Source: Pirellula staleyi DSM 6068
GTDB lineage: Bacteria > Planctomycetota > Planctomycetia > Pirellulales > Pirellulaceae
Length of the DNA stretch: 46,107 nucleotides
Assembly (NCBI GenBank): GCA_945870455.1
Contig: CAMBSL010000011.1
Span: 1 to 46,107 of the forward strand
Reading direction: 5' to 3'
Position 1 is the first letter of the stretch. Every line of letters starts with the position of its first letter. The notes beneath the pieces were generated by a model. The model did not search any database and was not told where the DNA came from. It saw only the letters and a list, made by a program, of their open reading frames with translations. Positions 17,088 to 25,974 of this stretch are shown in pieces. A program made the translations under genes and the position numbers.

Positions 17088-17996
17088 CTACATATGATAT
17101 TCAAGCGGTGAATTGTCCCATTCGAGCTCATCCAAATCGAATGTGTCCCCAGCCTTTAGGAATTCGGCGCGATGTGGCGAAGCGGTTTCGGATGGAGCCC
17201 AGAGCATTACATACGATTTGCCAACGACGTTCAATCGCCCTGAATCCATTTTGACAACGAGGGCAGTCCCCTCATCAATCCCAATCCCAATTGCGCCTGG
17301 ATGTCGATCCAAAACGCCACGCAATCGCGTTAGACGGTTTCGTTGCATGAAGTGCTGATCGATGACCGCACCTCGCAATAGATCAAGTCCTTGACGAGTC
17401 TTTGCTTCCAAGCGTCCTTCTTCGATCATGATTCGCGACATGATGGCTGCTCCGGCAGATGTTCCGCCGACAACACCACCTCGCTCTAGGAGTTTCATGA
17501 GCTCATCCTCTACTTCTGTGCCAGGATAGTAATTCGCAGGAATTGCTTGTTCTCCCCCTGTCATCCAAACTCCGGTCGCATTCCTGATCTTGGAGACCAA
17601 TATGGAGCTCGCTTCATCTTCGCGTGAGCGCGACTGAGCAACATCAACGGAAGCTGCCCGCCGCTGTTTCCACTCTCGAATGATCGCTTTTTCCTCTTGT
17701 GGAGTTGCGTCATAGGACGGAATAACCACAAGCCTTGCGCGTGCTCCTCCTGCAAGTTTGCAAAAGCGCTCAGGGATCTCTTCGGGCAGAATTCCGCCTC
17801 CGGCGATTATCAGAGTGCCGCTTCCCCCATAAAAGCCTCCCAAGCCCGACTGAAGATTACCGCTCAAATTCTGCATTTGACAAACAAAAATGGTCGCAGC
17901 AAGCCCCACAATCACTACGGCAAGTGTCGCATAAAAAGACCGATAGATTATTTTTTGGGACATGGTCGGACTTACGTTTGTTTCGCAGACAAGCAT
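17088..17996 (-). CDS. Membrane-anchored cyanophycinase-like S51 peptidase
   Basis: A 302-residue protein of the cyanophycinase/peptidase S51 family, which hydrolyses beta-aspartyl bonds in cyanophycin (multi-L-arginyl-poly-L-aspartate) or related peptides. Family features are GTLIIAGGGILPEEI, RLVVIPSYDATPQEE, VWMTGGEQAIP and the nucleophile elbow GGVVGGTSAGAAIMS with Ser180. Then come LDLLRGAVIDQHFMQRNRL with a conserved His, and the GIGIDEGTALVV motif. The N-terminus has a hydrophobic helix (about 20-40, YATLAVVIVGLAATIFVCQM), so the enzyme is probably anchored outside the cytoplasm. AGGAG 7 bases before ATG 17996 fixes the start. No cyanophycin synthetase is in the window, so the substrate is uncertain. 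Confidence 0.85.
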   Translation of the reverse strand: MLVCETNVSPTMSQKIIYRSFYATLAVVIVGLAATIFVCQMQNLSGNLQSGLGGFYGGSGTLIIAGGGILPEEIPERFCKLAGGARARLVVIPSYDATPQEEKAIIREWKQRRAASVDVAQSRSREDEASSILVSKIRNATGVWMTGGEQAIPANYYPGTEVEDELMKLLERGGVVGGTSAGAAIMSRIMIEEGRLEAKTRQGLDLLRGAVIDQHFMQRNRLTRLRGVLDRHPGAIGIGIDEGTALVVKMDSGRLNVVGKSYVMLWAPSETASPHRAEFLKAGDTFDLDELEWDNSPLEYHM

Positions 17997-18003
17997 TTGA
18001 GCA

Positions 18004-18008
18004 CTCCT
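18004..18008 (-). promoter_or_regulatory. Ribosome binding site for the cyanophycinase-like gene
   Basis: AGGAG lies 7 bases upstream of ATG 17996. It favours this start over the in-frame ATG at 17963, which has no Shine-Dalgarno sequence. Confidence 0.65.
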
Positions 18009-18173
18009 GAATCAGTGGATGGATATATCAGGCGGATGAAAGAGGCACAACAGGAATACGAAGGCGATGGCGGTTGAGTTCAGCCATGATTTGGGTGGCA
18101 AAAAAGACTCTTCTTACGGATCGCCAGCACTATTTCTCTTCGTTCTTGAACGTGCTCAATGACAACCGGCCGT

Positions 18174-19331
18174 TCATGAAATCTTCGCAAGATTCGTTTC
18201 GATCCAATCCAAGTGACGTTGTCGAAATGGCACCGCATCGCCAGGTTGCAAGCTTTGGGGCACCAATACCGCCACAATGGTTTCCATCAGTTGTGTGAGT
18301 CCGAAACCACTAACCGCGCTCGTTTCCACCACCGAGGCGACTTTCCCATCGGATTCCAATTTCGCAATTTCCTGAGCAAGTCGAAACGACCTATCGCTCG
18401 CGGTCTCGATTGCAAGATCCGATTTAGTGCGGACCAATATGGTGTGGCCTCTCGGATGACTCAAGATTCTCTCGTGGACATTGGTCCAACCAGAAACGGA
18501 GTCAACTAGTAACAACAAGCAATCGGATTCACCGATTCGTTGGAGAGTACGCTCGATACCCATTGCTTCAATCTCGTCTGCGGCCATTCCCCGCTCCCGG
18601 ATTCCGGCTCCGTCGACAAGCTCAATAGGCCAGCCATCGAAGCTCGATCTTTCCGAAAGCAAATCTCGCGTTGTTCCAGCTTGCTCATGCACGATCGCCC
18701 TGGAGTATCCCAAAAGGAGATTGAGCAAGCTGCTTTTTCCAACGTTCGGGGGGCCCGCCAGCACTACAAAATAGGGCGCAATCAGATGACGACCTACGGT
18801 ATATCTGCCATGGAGCAATCGCAACCGAGAACCCGCTTCGGAATACTGCTTGGCGTTCATCAACGAACGAATCGATCGAAATTCGTTCCCTAGAGCTCCT
18901 CGCATCTGATCTAGAAGTATCGCAGTGGTTCGAAATGTCGAAGCTTTGGTCAAGTCGTCTCTCGCTTCGTTTGCAATCTCGTCGTCAAGCTCTTGCCCAA
19001 TACTTTCCAACGCGGACTGCTCGACGGCCCCATTTCGCACCAACTCTCGAACGATCTGATCGGATGCTATCCTGCCGCCATGGCAATGTATCTCGATGCG
19101 ATTCCATTCCGTTTGACAAACAACGATCGACTCTCCCGGTTCTTGATTGCTGTTCAAGGTGAATCCGTAACGGATTCGATTCAAACTAAGGTGACTTGTA
19201 CCTTGATTTGGACGCCAGCATTGCTCGACGATTTCTGCTGCTCGAGGTCCGACAACTTGCAATACAGCGATGGCGGCTGGGACGGCTGCGGTTAGCCGGG
19301 ACACTGTTGTTTGCGTTGGAATGGTGGTCAT
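18174..19331 (-). CDS. Divergent MnmE/TrmE-like GTPase
   Basis: A 385-residue GTPase related to MnmE, the tRNA U34 modification GTPase. The N-terminal part (1-100) keeps a shortened TrmE-N outline with AAVPAAIAVLQVVGP and a CHGG motif at 83-86. After a helical segment comes the G domain: G1 GPPNVGKSS (193-201), G2 AGTTRD, G3 DGAGI in place of the usual DTAG, and G4 TKSD in place of NKxD. It lacks the conserved PGEFT/RAF-x-NGK region and the C-terminal CxGK cysteine motif that MnmE needs for tRNA modification; the protein simply ends WIETNLAKIS. It is therefore probably a planctomycete paralogue with another role. The start at 19331 is chosen because the upstream extension to 19424 would run into the dispersed repeat at 19351. 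Confidence 0.8.
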   Translation of the reverse strand: MTTIPTQTTVSRLTAAVPAAIAVLQVVGPRAAEIVEQCWRPNQGTSHLSLNRIRYGFTLNSNQEPGESIVVCQTEWNRIEIHCHGGRIASDQIVRELVRNGAVEQSALESIGQELDDEIANEARDDLTKASTFRTTAILLDQMRGALGNEFRSIRSLMNAKQYSEAGSRLRLLHGRYTVGRHLIAPYFVVLAGPPNVGKSSLLNLLLGYSRAIVHEQAGTTRDLLSERSSFDGWPIELVDGAGIRERGMAADEIEAMGIERTLQRIGESDCLLLLVDSVSGWTNVHERILSHPRGHTILVRTKSDLAIETASDRSFRLAQEIAKLESDGKVASVVETSAVSGFGLTQLMETIVAVLVPQSLQPGDAVPFRQRHLDWIETNLAKIS

Positions 19332-19350
19332 CGATTGGTCGCTAGTGCTT

Positions 19351-19490
19351 CGGTATGAGTCTTCGAGTGAAACAAACTGAAAGCCGAAGGGCGATAGCCC
19401 CGGTTCTCGACGAATGTCGAGCAATTGGAAAACCGGGGCTAGCGCCCAACGGCTAATTGGGTTGAAAAACAGTTGCGGATGTGCTTAGTT
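19351..19490 (-). repeat. 140-bp dispersed repeat, copy 1 (3' end of gene at 19485)
   Basis: This segment is an inverted copy of 25363-25503, with roughly nine in ten bases identical by eye. It contains a hairpin: GGGCGATAGCCCCGGTTCTC (19390-19409) pairs with GGAAAACCGGGGCTAGCGCCC (about 19427-19447) with two mismatches. It overlaps the last few bases and the TAA of the large secreted-protein gene. Confidence 0.85.
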
Positions 19491-22259
19491 TGGCTGCCGA
19501 ATCGTTGTGCCCGTCGATTGAGTTGAGACGTTGACCGGGCTTGAATTCGGACTTGCTGGAAAAACTTCATCGGGATCGAAAGGCCTAGTGGGCAACCCTG
19601 CTGGTGGGGAAGGTATGATCATCTCTGCTTCGAGCCCCGAAACAATCGCTTGAATTTGCCCCCTTGTTTCAAGATGGAGCTGAATTCCGTCGGGTTGCGT
19701 GACAAAACGGATCAAGCCAAAACGGCGCCATTCGTTTTGGGATGGATCTGCAGATGAGATCAATTGTCCCAGCGTTTCTCCTCCGACGCTGTCGCAAACC
19801 AATAAACCGCTTTGCGACTCGTCGGGCAGTGACTCTATTCGCACCAAACCCTTAAGATGAATCAACGATCCGATCGGTGCCACCAGCGGAGGAGAGGAGA
19901 CTCGCAAAGCAACCCCTGCATAACCGGACGGGATCGGTTGGTTTTTGATCGGGCGTGTCGACAACACGAGCGTTGGTTGGCCGTCGGGGCCCAACGCCCC
20001 AATCGTACAATCGCTTTGAATCGAGTCGGGAAGTCGCCGAACCACTTGCCATTGCGAGCGAGTGAACTCCTCAGTGCTGCGAAACGGAGTTCCGGGAAAG
20101 TCAATCGATTGCCAATTTCGACCAGCGAGCAAGCGATTGAATTCGAAGTGGAAAGGCAACGACAGAGGGGAAGCAAGCAGTGGGCTGCTTTGAAAAGCGC
20201 TGAATTGCTCCGATGCATCGTTCCATGCATCGCGAACGATGTGCTGCAATATCAACAATGCTTGATCGGACGCTTTCAAAGCCAGCGGGATTTTGGATCT
20301 TGCAAGCTGAGATGTTGAATTTCGAATCAAGGACTCAGCGCTGCGAATTTCATCCCATTGAGGATCTTGGGTTGGAACCTGCCTCGCGTTTAGGGTCCTT
20401 TGAGCGATTTCAAGCACCTGCTGCGTGATGTCGATTCGCGATTCAACAAGGCTAGGTGCAAGTGCGTTCAATTGGCCTCGAAGATACTCGACGGGCTTCG
20501 GATCATTCACGCTGACAATCAACTCGACCAAGGCAGGACGTTCGATGGTGATAACGAGTCCGTTTGGAGAGGGTTGTGGGCGAATCATTTCCAATTCGCC
20601 ATCTGTGATTCGGAACACATTTCGCAACTGTCCCGAAACAGGCAAAGTCACTTGCATCCTCTCCGTTTTAGGAGCGACGGAACAAATTTGATCCATTGGA
20701 CCAGCAGCCATTACGATTGCGAGCTGGCTATTCGGTGTTTCAAGAATCGCCCCAACATGATCTGGAGAGTCCACTTTCAGCGTTTGCCACGCGGATTGAC
20801 CAGCTCGGATCCAGGGCAGAAGCAATTCGATTTCTTGATTGACGGCAGCGTATCCTTGACTGCGGGCAATCGATGTCAAGTCACCTGAATCCAAGGGAGC
20901 GCCCGAGCGAAACACCCATCCCCGCGCACCTTGCATCATGCTTCGGTAGACTTGCAATCTTACCTGCAACAAATCGTAGTCCGATGTGTTTCCGGTTCCG
21001 CCGTCCAGGGCTCGCTCAGCCATCGTCTTTTGGGAAATCCATTCATTGGGCAATTGGGTTGCAATGGAAATCAATGGACTGGAACGTCCCGCGAGTGGCC
21101 TAAGATCAGACTGCATGATGCCGCCGGATTCGCGAGACGATCGGACACGAGTCGGTAGTGGCAATGGGACCGCCAACAAGTCGCTTAGTCGACTGTAGGG
21201 GCCATACATCTCCATCGCTTCGCCAATCATTGGTCGAGCCAGCGATTGCGGAAAGCGGGTTAGCTTGGAAACGAGACTACGCGTTGCCTCGACATGCGAT
21301 TGATCCAGTTGCATGCCGAGCAGCCATCCTTGAATGTGTTGATAGTTGTTCGCCAAGCTCTCTGCTGGAACGAAGTCAGGCGGCGGCGCAATGACTCCCA
21401 TTTGCGATCGTGCTGCCTGCTCCATCACTAATGGATCGTTGGCTCGGTTGGTGACGATTGCATTGAAACCAATGGACTTTAGGTAGTCTAGACTCTCGCC
21501 TTGATGTTGAATCCAGCGAGGAACGCTTGCTTGCAAATTGCGAAGCTGTTCCGGAACAGATTGCCTGGACGGATTTGGCATCCCGTCGATCGGAAAGTCG
21601 CGGGGGTCGGTCAACGACGGGGCAATCATCCCTTCCACTTGCAAGTCATCCACTTGCAAAGTTACGGTGCCGGGCAGGGAATACAGGCTCAAAATGACGG
21701 CATCGACGTAGGGGTCTTGCAATTCGATGCTAGGTCCGTACCGTGCTCGAAGAACGCGAACACGGTTTTCGAATTGACTCATGATATTGTTGATGGTCGA
21801 TGTAGACCATCGCCCTCCACCCTCGGTAGGGGTCCCCAGAAGTACTTCAACAATAGGATCGTGAGTGGCCGGGTCCGTGCTTCTCGGGAATACGACTCGC
21901 AAGCCAATTTTCAAGCCGCTTTGCGCGGAACGAATTTTGATGGATGCAGTCAGGTCCTCGATAACTGCGCAACGTTGGATGGGATAAATCAGATGAGCAA
22001 AAGTTCCATTTCCATACGCGATCGCGATACTTTCCACGCTAGGTTCGGTTTTCTGGTTAGGCAAGAGTTGCGCCTTTGCATCGCTCTGCCACAACCGAAA
22101 CTGAGGGCGAGCGGAGTCAAAGGAATCGAAGACCTGAGAATGCGCCGATCGAGTCAGACTGACGATCAGCGCAGCCAAACACCACCCAGTCGCGCCAAGT
22201 GGCAGACGAGTTGACTTTTTGCGACAATGCCCAAAAGTTGAGTGGAGAAACGTAAACAT
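19485..22259 (-). CDS. Large secreted planctomycete protein of unknown function
   Basis: A 924-residue exported protein. The start at 22259 (AGG 9 bases upstream) gives a basic leader and a hydrophobic signal segment (LGATGWCLAALIVSL ... SAHS). I do not recognise a named family. Residues about 40-210 form a beta-sandwich-like region that looks like a carbohydrate-binding or sugar-binding fold. Residues about 250-480 resemble a TIM-barrel-like stretch (LDYLKSIGFNAIVTNRAN, VRLQVYRSMMQGARGWVFRS), as in glycoside-hydrolase-like proteins, but no acid/base pair is evident. The C-terminal third has further beta domains and a Pro/Ser/Thr-rich tail. It is probably a cell-surface or periplasmic protein. 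Its last bases lie inside a dispersed repeat. Confidence 0.65.
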   Translation of the reverse strand: MFTFLHSTFGHCRKKSTRLPLGATGWCLAALIVSLTRSAHSQVFDSFDSARPQFRLWQSDAKAQLLPNQKTEPSVESIAIAYGNGTFAHLIYPIQRCAVIEDLTASIKIRSAQSGLKIGLRVVFPRSTDPATHDPIVEVLLGTPTEGGGRWSTSTINNIMSQFENRVRVLRARYGPSIELQDPYVDAVILSLYSLPGTVTLQVDDLQVEGMIAPSLTDPRDFPIDGMPNPSRQSVPEQLRNLQASVPRWIQHQGESLDYLKSIGFNAIVTNRANDPLVMEQAARSQMGVIAPPPDFVPAESLANNYQHIQGWLLGMQLDQSHVEATRSLVSKLTRFPQSLARPMIGEAMEMYGPYSRLSDLLAVPLPLPTRVRSSRESGGIMQSDLRPLAGRSSPLISIATQLPNEWISQKTMAERALDGGTGNTSDYDLLQVRLQVYRSMMQGARGWVFRSGAPLDSGDLTSIARSQGYAAVNQEIELLLPWIRAGQSAWQTLKVDSPDHVGAILETPNSQLAIVMAAGPMDQICSVAPKTERMQVTLPVSGQLRNVFRITDGELEMIRPQPSPNGLVITIERPALVELIVSVNDPKPVEYLRGQLNALAPSLVESRIDITQQVLEIAQRTLNARQVPTQDPQWDEIRSAESLIRNSTSQLARSKIPLALKASDQALLILQHIVRDAWNDASEQFSAFQSSPLLASPLSLPFHFEFNRLLAGRNWQSIDFPGTPFRSTEEFTRSQWQVVRRLPDSIQSDCTIGALGPDGQPTLVLSTRPIKNQPIPSGYAGVALRVSSPPLVAPIGSLIHLKGLVRIESLPDESQSGLLVCDSVGGETLGQLISSADPSQNEWRRFGLIRFVTQPDGIQLHLETRGQIQAIVSGLEAEMIIPSPPAGLPTRPFDPDEVFPASPNSSPVNVSTQSTGTTIRQPN

Positions 22260-22541
22260 GCTTGGCAACCTGACGATAAAATGCTTAAGTGTTGTTTCTA
22301 GCATGACTTACGAATGGATTCTAGTTCGATTCGCGTTCCAGAAAAGCCACCGAGCTTGCGGGTTAGCAAAGCCAAAAGGAATGGAGCGGTTTTCCTAAAT
22401 CCTTGACTAGCATGAGTTTAGCGACAATGCTAGAGACACCTGCACGATGTCCCGGCACGACAACTGCAATTCTTGAATTTAATACGACCCACCTGAACTT
22501 ACGGCAATCAATCACCAATCGCAACCTCGAGGAACATCCGC

Positions 22542-22868
22542 ATGAGCCATGCAGCCCAATCGACCGACAACCATTTAATCGACACACCAAGCGAATTGGT
22601 TGATCTTCAAAAAGTAATCGAGGCGCTCCCACCGGCACAGCAACTATCCATTCAACCCGCTTTCCAACGTGTCTTAGAAAGCACCAATCGCCGACGAAAA
22701 ATTTTGCAATTGGTCCAAGACTCGATTGGTCAACTCCGATTGGATATGAAGTACTTGGTTTTCGATTTGGAAGCGACTCGTCGAGAACGCGATGCCTATC
22801 AAAGGCAAATCAAAGAATTGATGGGCGAGAATGGTGATTCCAATGATCACCAGCCAGAGGACAATTGA
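22542..22868 (+). CDS. Small coiled-coil protein of unknown function
   Basis: A 108-residue acidic-ended cytoplasmic protein. ATG 22542 is well supported by GAGGA 8 bases upstream, one of the better Shine-Dalgarno sequences in the region. The middle (about 45-95) is a likely coiled coil (RRRKILQLVQDSIGQLRLDM, LEATRRERDAYQRQIKELMG), and the tail is acidic and disordered (NGDSNDHQPEDN). It is divergent from the large secreted-protein gene. I do not recognise the family; the clear start and coding character support a real gene. Confidence 0.7.
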   Translation: MSHAAQSTDNHLIDTPSELVDLQKVIEALPPAQQLSIQPAFQRVLESTNRRRKILQLVQDSIGQLRLDMKYLVFDLEATRRERDAYQRQIKELMGENGDSNDHQPEDN

Positions 22869-23212
22869 GATAAAGCCAGGATGATCGGCCGGAAGGCATT
22901 CGAAAAACGTTCAGGCCACGCGTAATCTCGATTGGAAGTCGCCACTTTCCCTCCGAAATTCTCCGACTCGCGAGAAAAGACACTAAAAAAATTCCTTGGA
23001 GGCGAGTTGAATTAGGACAATTCTGTCTGGACCGACTCGCGTTTTCGTTTTCTTCATCGCCTTGCGTTCAAAGTCCAGCTTAATAGGTTTGCTAACAGGG
23101 CTCATTTGGCTTAGTCTAGAGGGTCGATGCGGTGGAAATTACCGCTTCGAACGACTTACGTTTCACGAATTACGTTTCACGTCCGCATCCTTCCTTATTC
23201 TGCGATCCTTCG
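22869..23212. other. Intergenic region upstream of the kinase gene
   Basis: No gene is seen. A short near-duplication, ACGTTTCACGAATTACGTTTCACG, lies around 23158-23181 just upstream of the kinase start and could be a small direct repeat or binding site. Confidence 0.4.
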
Positions 23213-24694
23213 ATGGAATTTACTCCAAGGTCCCTTACACAGCGCGCCGTCGATCTGGAGCTTGCAACTCAAGCTGAGATTGATCGGTTTTGGGGAGAGA
23301 TTCGTTCTAGCGAGGTTCAACTTGACGAAGTGAAGAATTTATTGCTTCGAAAGGGAATCCTGACCAACTTCCAATTAGATCGAATGTTGACGGGTGAGCG
23401 ACTTGGATTTTACTATGGAGCCTACAGAGTCCTTTACATGATTGGGGCTGGAACGTTTGCACGTGTCTTTCGGGCTGTCCATCGCGAGACCGGGAGAGTC
23501 GTTGCCATCAAAGTGCTCAGGCGTCGGCACCGAGACCAAGTCGCAGACGTCGAACAGTTTCTCCGCGAAGGTCGAATGGGATTACAACTTCGTCACCCAA
23601 ATATCGTTACGATTCATGAGATAGAAAACGACTCGCGATCGCCATATCTTGTTATGGAGTTTGTCGAGGGGGAGACATTGCGAGAGATCCTCAGAATTCG
23701 CGGCAGCTTCGGGCCTTTGGAAGCGTTGAAAGTCATGCAAGATATCTGCGCGGGGCTAGATTTTGCTTCTCAGAAAGGAATCACGCACCGGGATCTGAAG
23801 TTGTCCAACGTTTTGGTCCACTCGAGCGGCCGCTGCAAGTTGGTGGACTTCGGATTGGCTGCACTGGCTGATGTATCGTCTCCGGAAGCCATCGCGGATT
23901 GCCCGAGTGCTCGCGCAATCGACTATGCTGCCTTGGAACGCGGCACGTCCGTTCGCAAAGGGGATCCTCGTAGCGATATCTATTTTTTGGGAATCATTTT
24001 TTACAATGTGGTCTCCGGCAAGCCCGCTTTGGTCGAGACACGCGACCGCATGCAAAGGCTAAACGTTTCAAGATTTCTGGATATCCCGCCTCTTCACCAA
24101 GTGATACCTGGTTTGCCTGATTGCATTTACGCGATCTGTAACAAAGCTCTTGAATTCGATCCCGAGAAAAGATACCAGAGTCCAGGTGCGATGTTGAGCG
24201 ACATTCAAAACGCCATCAAGAATTTCGACAACCAAGGCACCGACCCAAAGGCTCAGCTTCATGAGATCAAAGCGATCGACGCAGATGACGCCAAAGAAGG
24301 GCAAGGGAAAACGCTAATCGTAGTGGAGAGCAAACAAGAGCTCCAAAATATTCTCCGCGAGAAACTTAAAAAACGCGGCTACCGCGTTCTTATATTCGGT
24401 GACCCGGCTCGCGCCTTGGCTAAGTTCGCTGAAGGCGAATCTGCACCGGCAGATTGCGTGGTATTGTGCGCGCCGGACCTTGGAAATCTTGCCCTCGACG
24501 CGTTCAATTTGCTGATCGAGCAAGAGCATACCAAAGACGTGCCAGTGATCATGCTCGTGGATCCAAGGCAGCAACACATTATCCGCGGCGCAAAGACCGA
24601 TCTCAAACACGTATTGCTCCCAATGCCTCTTAAAGTACGCGAACTCAGGCAAGCCCTCGTTCGCTTAACCAAGGGCGCTGTTGGGCAGGCATAG
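23213..24694 (+). CDS. Hanks-type Ser/Thr protein kinase with degenerate receiver domain
   Basis: A 493-residue cytoplasmic protein. The N-terminal 65 residues are a helical planctomycete kinase leader (LDEVKNLLLRKGILTNFQLD). The kinase domain (about 70-330) is complete: glycine loop IGAGTFARVF (77-86), Lys100 in VAIKVL, a catalytic HRDLKLSN loop (Asp194), the DFG motif (212-214), and DPRSDIYFLGIIFYN for helix F. The C-terminus (about 375-490) has the outline of a response-regulator receiver (KTLIVVESKQELQNILREKL), but the phospho-acceptor position is not Asp (CVVLCAPDLGN), so phosphorylation there is unlikely. There is no transmembrane helix or sensor domain, so input may come through the pseudo-receiver or leader. 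I chose ATG 23213, where family-like sequence begins, over an in-frame start at 23132. Confidence 0.9.
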   Translation: MEFTPRSLTQRAVDLELATQAEIDRFWGEIRSSEVQLDEVKNLLLRKGILTNFQLDRMLTGERLGFYYGAYRVLYMIGAGTFARVFRAVHRETGRVVAIKVLRRRHRDQVADVEQFLREGRMGLQLRHPNIVTIHEIENDSRSPYLVMEFVEGETLREILRIRGSFGPLEALKVMQDICAGLDFASQKGITHRDLKLSNVLVHSSGRCKLVDFGLAALADVSSPEAIADCPSARAIDYAALERGTSVRKGDPRSDIYFLGIIFYNVVSGKPALVETRDRMQRLNVSRFLDIPPLHQVIPGLPDCIYAICNKALEFDPEKRYQSPGAMLSDIQNAIKNFDNQGTDPKAQLHEIKAIDADDAKEGQGKTLIVVESKQELQNILREKLKKRGYRVLIFGDPARALAKFAEGESAPADCVVLCAPDLGNLALDAFNLLIEQEHTKDVPVIMLVDPRQQHIIRGAKTDLKHVLLPMPLKVRELRQALVRLTKGAVGQA

Positions 24695-24699
24695 TCCAA

Positions 24700-24814
24700 G
24701 CCGAAAAAGTCAAAGTAGTAGGCACATTCCATGTGCCGTTCACCCGGAATCCTGGCAAAAGCTGGACTGCGGACGGCACGGCGGAGCGTGCCTGCACCTT
24801 TTGTCTGCTGTGTC
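24700..24814. repeat. Dispersed repeat with GGCACG hairpins, copy 1
   Basis: This starts 5 bp after the kinase stop. It is an inverted, shorter copy of 31657-31856. It contains two palindromes: GGCACATTCCATGTGCC and GGCACGGCGGAGCGTGCC. No coding content is seen. Confidence 0.85.
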
Positions 24815-24856
24815 AGCTTAGGCAAGTTTAGATAAGTTTAAAAAAGAAACCACGTT

Positions 24857-25369
24857 ATGTCCAAGCGTTTCGTTCGTCGATTCCTATTGCTAGTGTGCCT
24901 CCCTACACTCTTGTCTGTATTCATCCACTGTCAATTTCAGTCCATTCCCCCGCAGGCTATCGGAAGCCCACCCGTCATCCCTATTCAAGTATCCGAGGAT
25001 GTGCGGGCTGATCTAGAAGGGATTGTTAAAAAGCAAGCGGAAGCTTGGAATCGCGGCGACATCGCCGACTTTATGAATCCATATTGGCACGATTCGCGTT
25101 TGACTTTTTGTTCGAGTGGACAGACCGAACGCGGCTGGGAGAATACACTTCAACGCTACAAAACCAAATATCCCGATCTTGAGACAATGGGCAAACTTGT
25201 GTTCTCCAATTTGGAGTCACAAGAAATAGGCACCGATGCCGTCTTGATGTTGGGGAATTGGAAATTGGAAAGAGGCAAACCTGTCGAGGGTAATTTCTCG
25301 CTTATTTGGAAACGAATCGATGGAAAATGGTTAATCATTCATGACCATTCGTCATCGAAGCAAAACTAA
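24857..25369 (+). CDS. Secreted NTF2-like (DUF4440/SnoaL-type) protein
   Basis: A 170-residue protein with an N-terminal signal (MSKRFVRRFLLLVCLPTLLS). The mature part is an NTF2-like fold: helix LEGIVKKQAEAWNRGDIADFM with the typical WNRGD turn, then RLTFCSSGQTERGWENTLQR, and C-terminal strands ending NFSLIWKRIDGKWLIIHDHSS. Family members are small ligand-binding or enzymatic cones; the present protein has no identified substrate. The GKWLIIHDHSS ending is highly typical of the DUF4440/SgcJ group. It lies downstream of the kinase, separated by a dispersed repeat, so co-transcription is uncertain. Its stop codon lies in another dispersed repeat. Confidence 0.8.
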   Translation: MSKRFVRRFLLLVCLPTLLSVFIHCQFQSIPPQAIGSPPVIPIQVSEDVRADLEGIVKKQAEAWNRGDIADFMNPYWHDSRLTFCSSGQTERGWENTLQRYKTKYPDLETMGKLVFSNLESQEIGTDAVLMLGNWKLERGKPVEGNFSLIWKRIDGKWLIIHDHSSSKQN

Positions 25370-25503
25370 GCACATACGTAACTGTTTTTCAACCCCATTA
25401 GCCGTTGGGCGCTAGCCCCGGTTTTCCAATTGCTCGACATTCGTCGAGAACCGAGGCTAGCGCCCTTCGGCACTCAGTTTGTTTCACTCGAAGACTCATA
25501 CCG
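25363..25503 (+). repeat. 140-bp dispersed repeat, copy 2 (3' end of gene at 25369)
   Basis: This is the inverted partner of 19351-19490. It begins at AAACTAAGCACAT, overlapping the TAA of the NTF2-like gene, and contains GGGCGCTAGCCCCGGTTTTCC pairing with the GAACCGAGGCTAGCGCCC arm. Relative to its upstream gene it has the same orientation as copy 1 has to its own gene. Confidence 0.85.
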
Positions 25504-25671
25504 ATGTGCCACTCGTGCTTCGGGAAATTGCGACTTGGCAATCTAGGGATAATGTCGCATCTAGGAGATTTGTGCAGGGCGGGTTAGGACGATTGAATTT
25601 AAAGTACTACTTGTTTCGATCCTAAGGTGGCTGGAACAACACAGCGCATAGCACCACAAAAGGATCAAGTC

Positions 25672-25974
25672 ATGAAACGCGGCATTCGAGCTCTAGCCTT
25701 ATTTGGAATAACCATTGCAATGTCTAGTGGTTGCAATCTTCTGCACAACCACCAAAGATGCAATGGTTGCAATGCCCCCATAGGATGTCGACCATGCAAT
25801 GTCGGTTGGCAACGTGGTGGCACTGACTACGGTGCTCACCTTTCGCACAGTCAGTACCGACAAGACCCAAATGTTGGTTCGGGCGTACCAGCACCGACAA
25901 CCGCTTACCCATACTACACGACACGCGGTCCTCGGGATTTCTTTGCGAATAATCCACCTAGCATCGGTCGATAG
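25672..25974 (+). CDS. Small planctomycete lipoprotein
   Basis: A 100-residue lipoprotein. ATG 25672 has AAGGA 8 bases upstream. The signal MKRGIRALALFGITIAMSSGC ends in a lipobox-like SSGC with Cys acylated. The mature part is short, with several Cys residues (RCNGCNAPIGCRPCN) and then a Gly/Tyr-rich tail ending TTRGPRDFFANNPPSIGR. I recognise this tail as recurrent in planctomycete lipoproteins; the function is unknown. The cysteines could bind metal or form disulfides. It ends directly against the convergent amidohydrolase gene (stops at 25974 and 25975). Confidence 0.8.
   Translation: MKRGIRALALFGITIAMSSGCNLLHNHQRCNGCNAPIGCRPCNVGWQRGGTDYGAHLSHSQYRQDPNVGSGVPAPTTAYPYYTTRGPRDFFANNPPSIGR

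Noticed and set aside
19332-19424. N-terminal extension of the MnmE-like gene to 19424
   Set aside because: It is translation of the dispersed repeat at 19351-19490.
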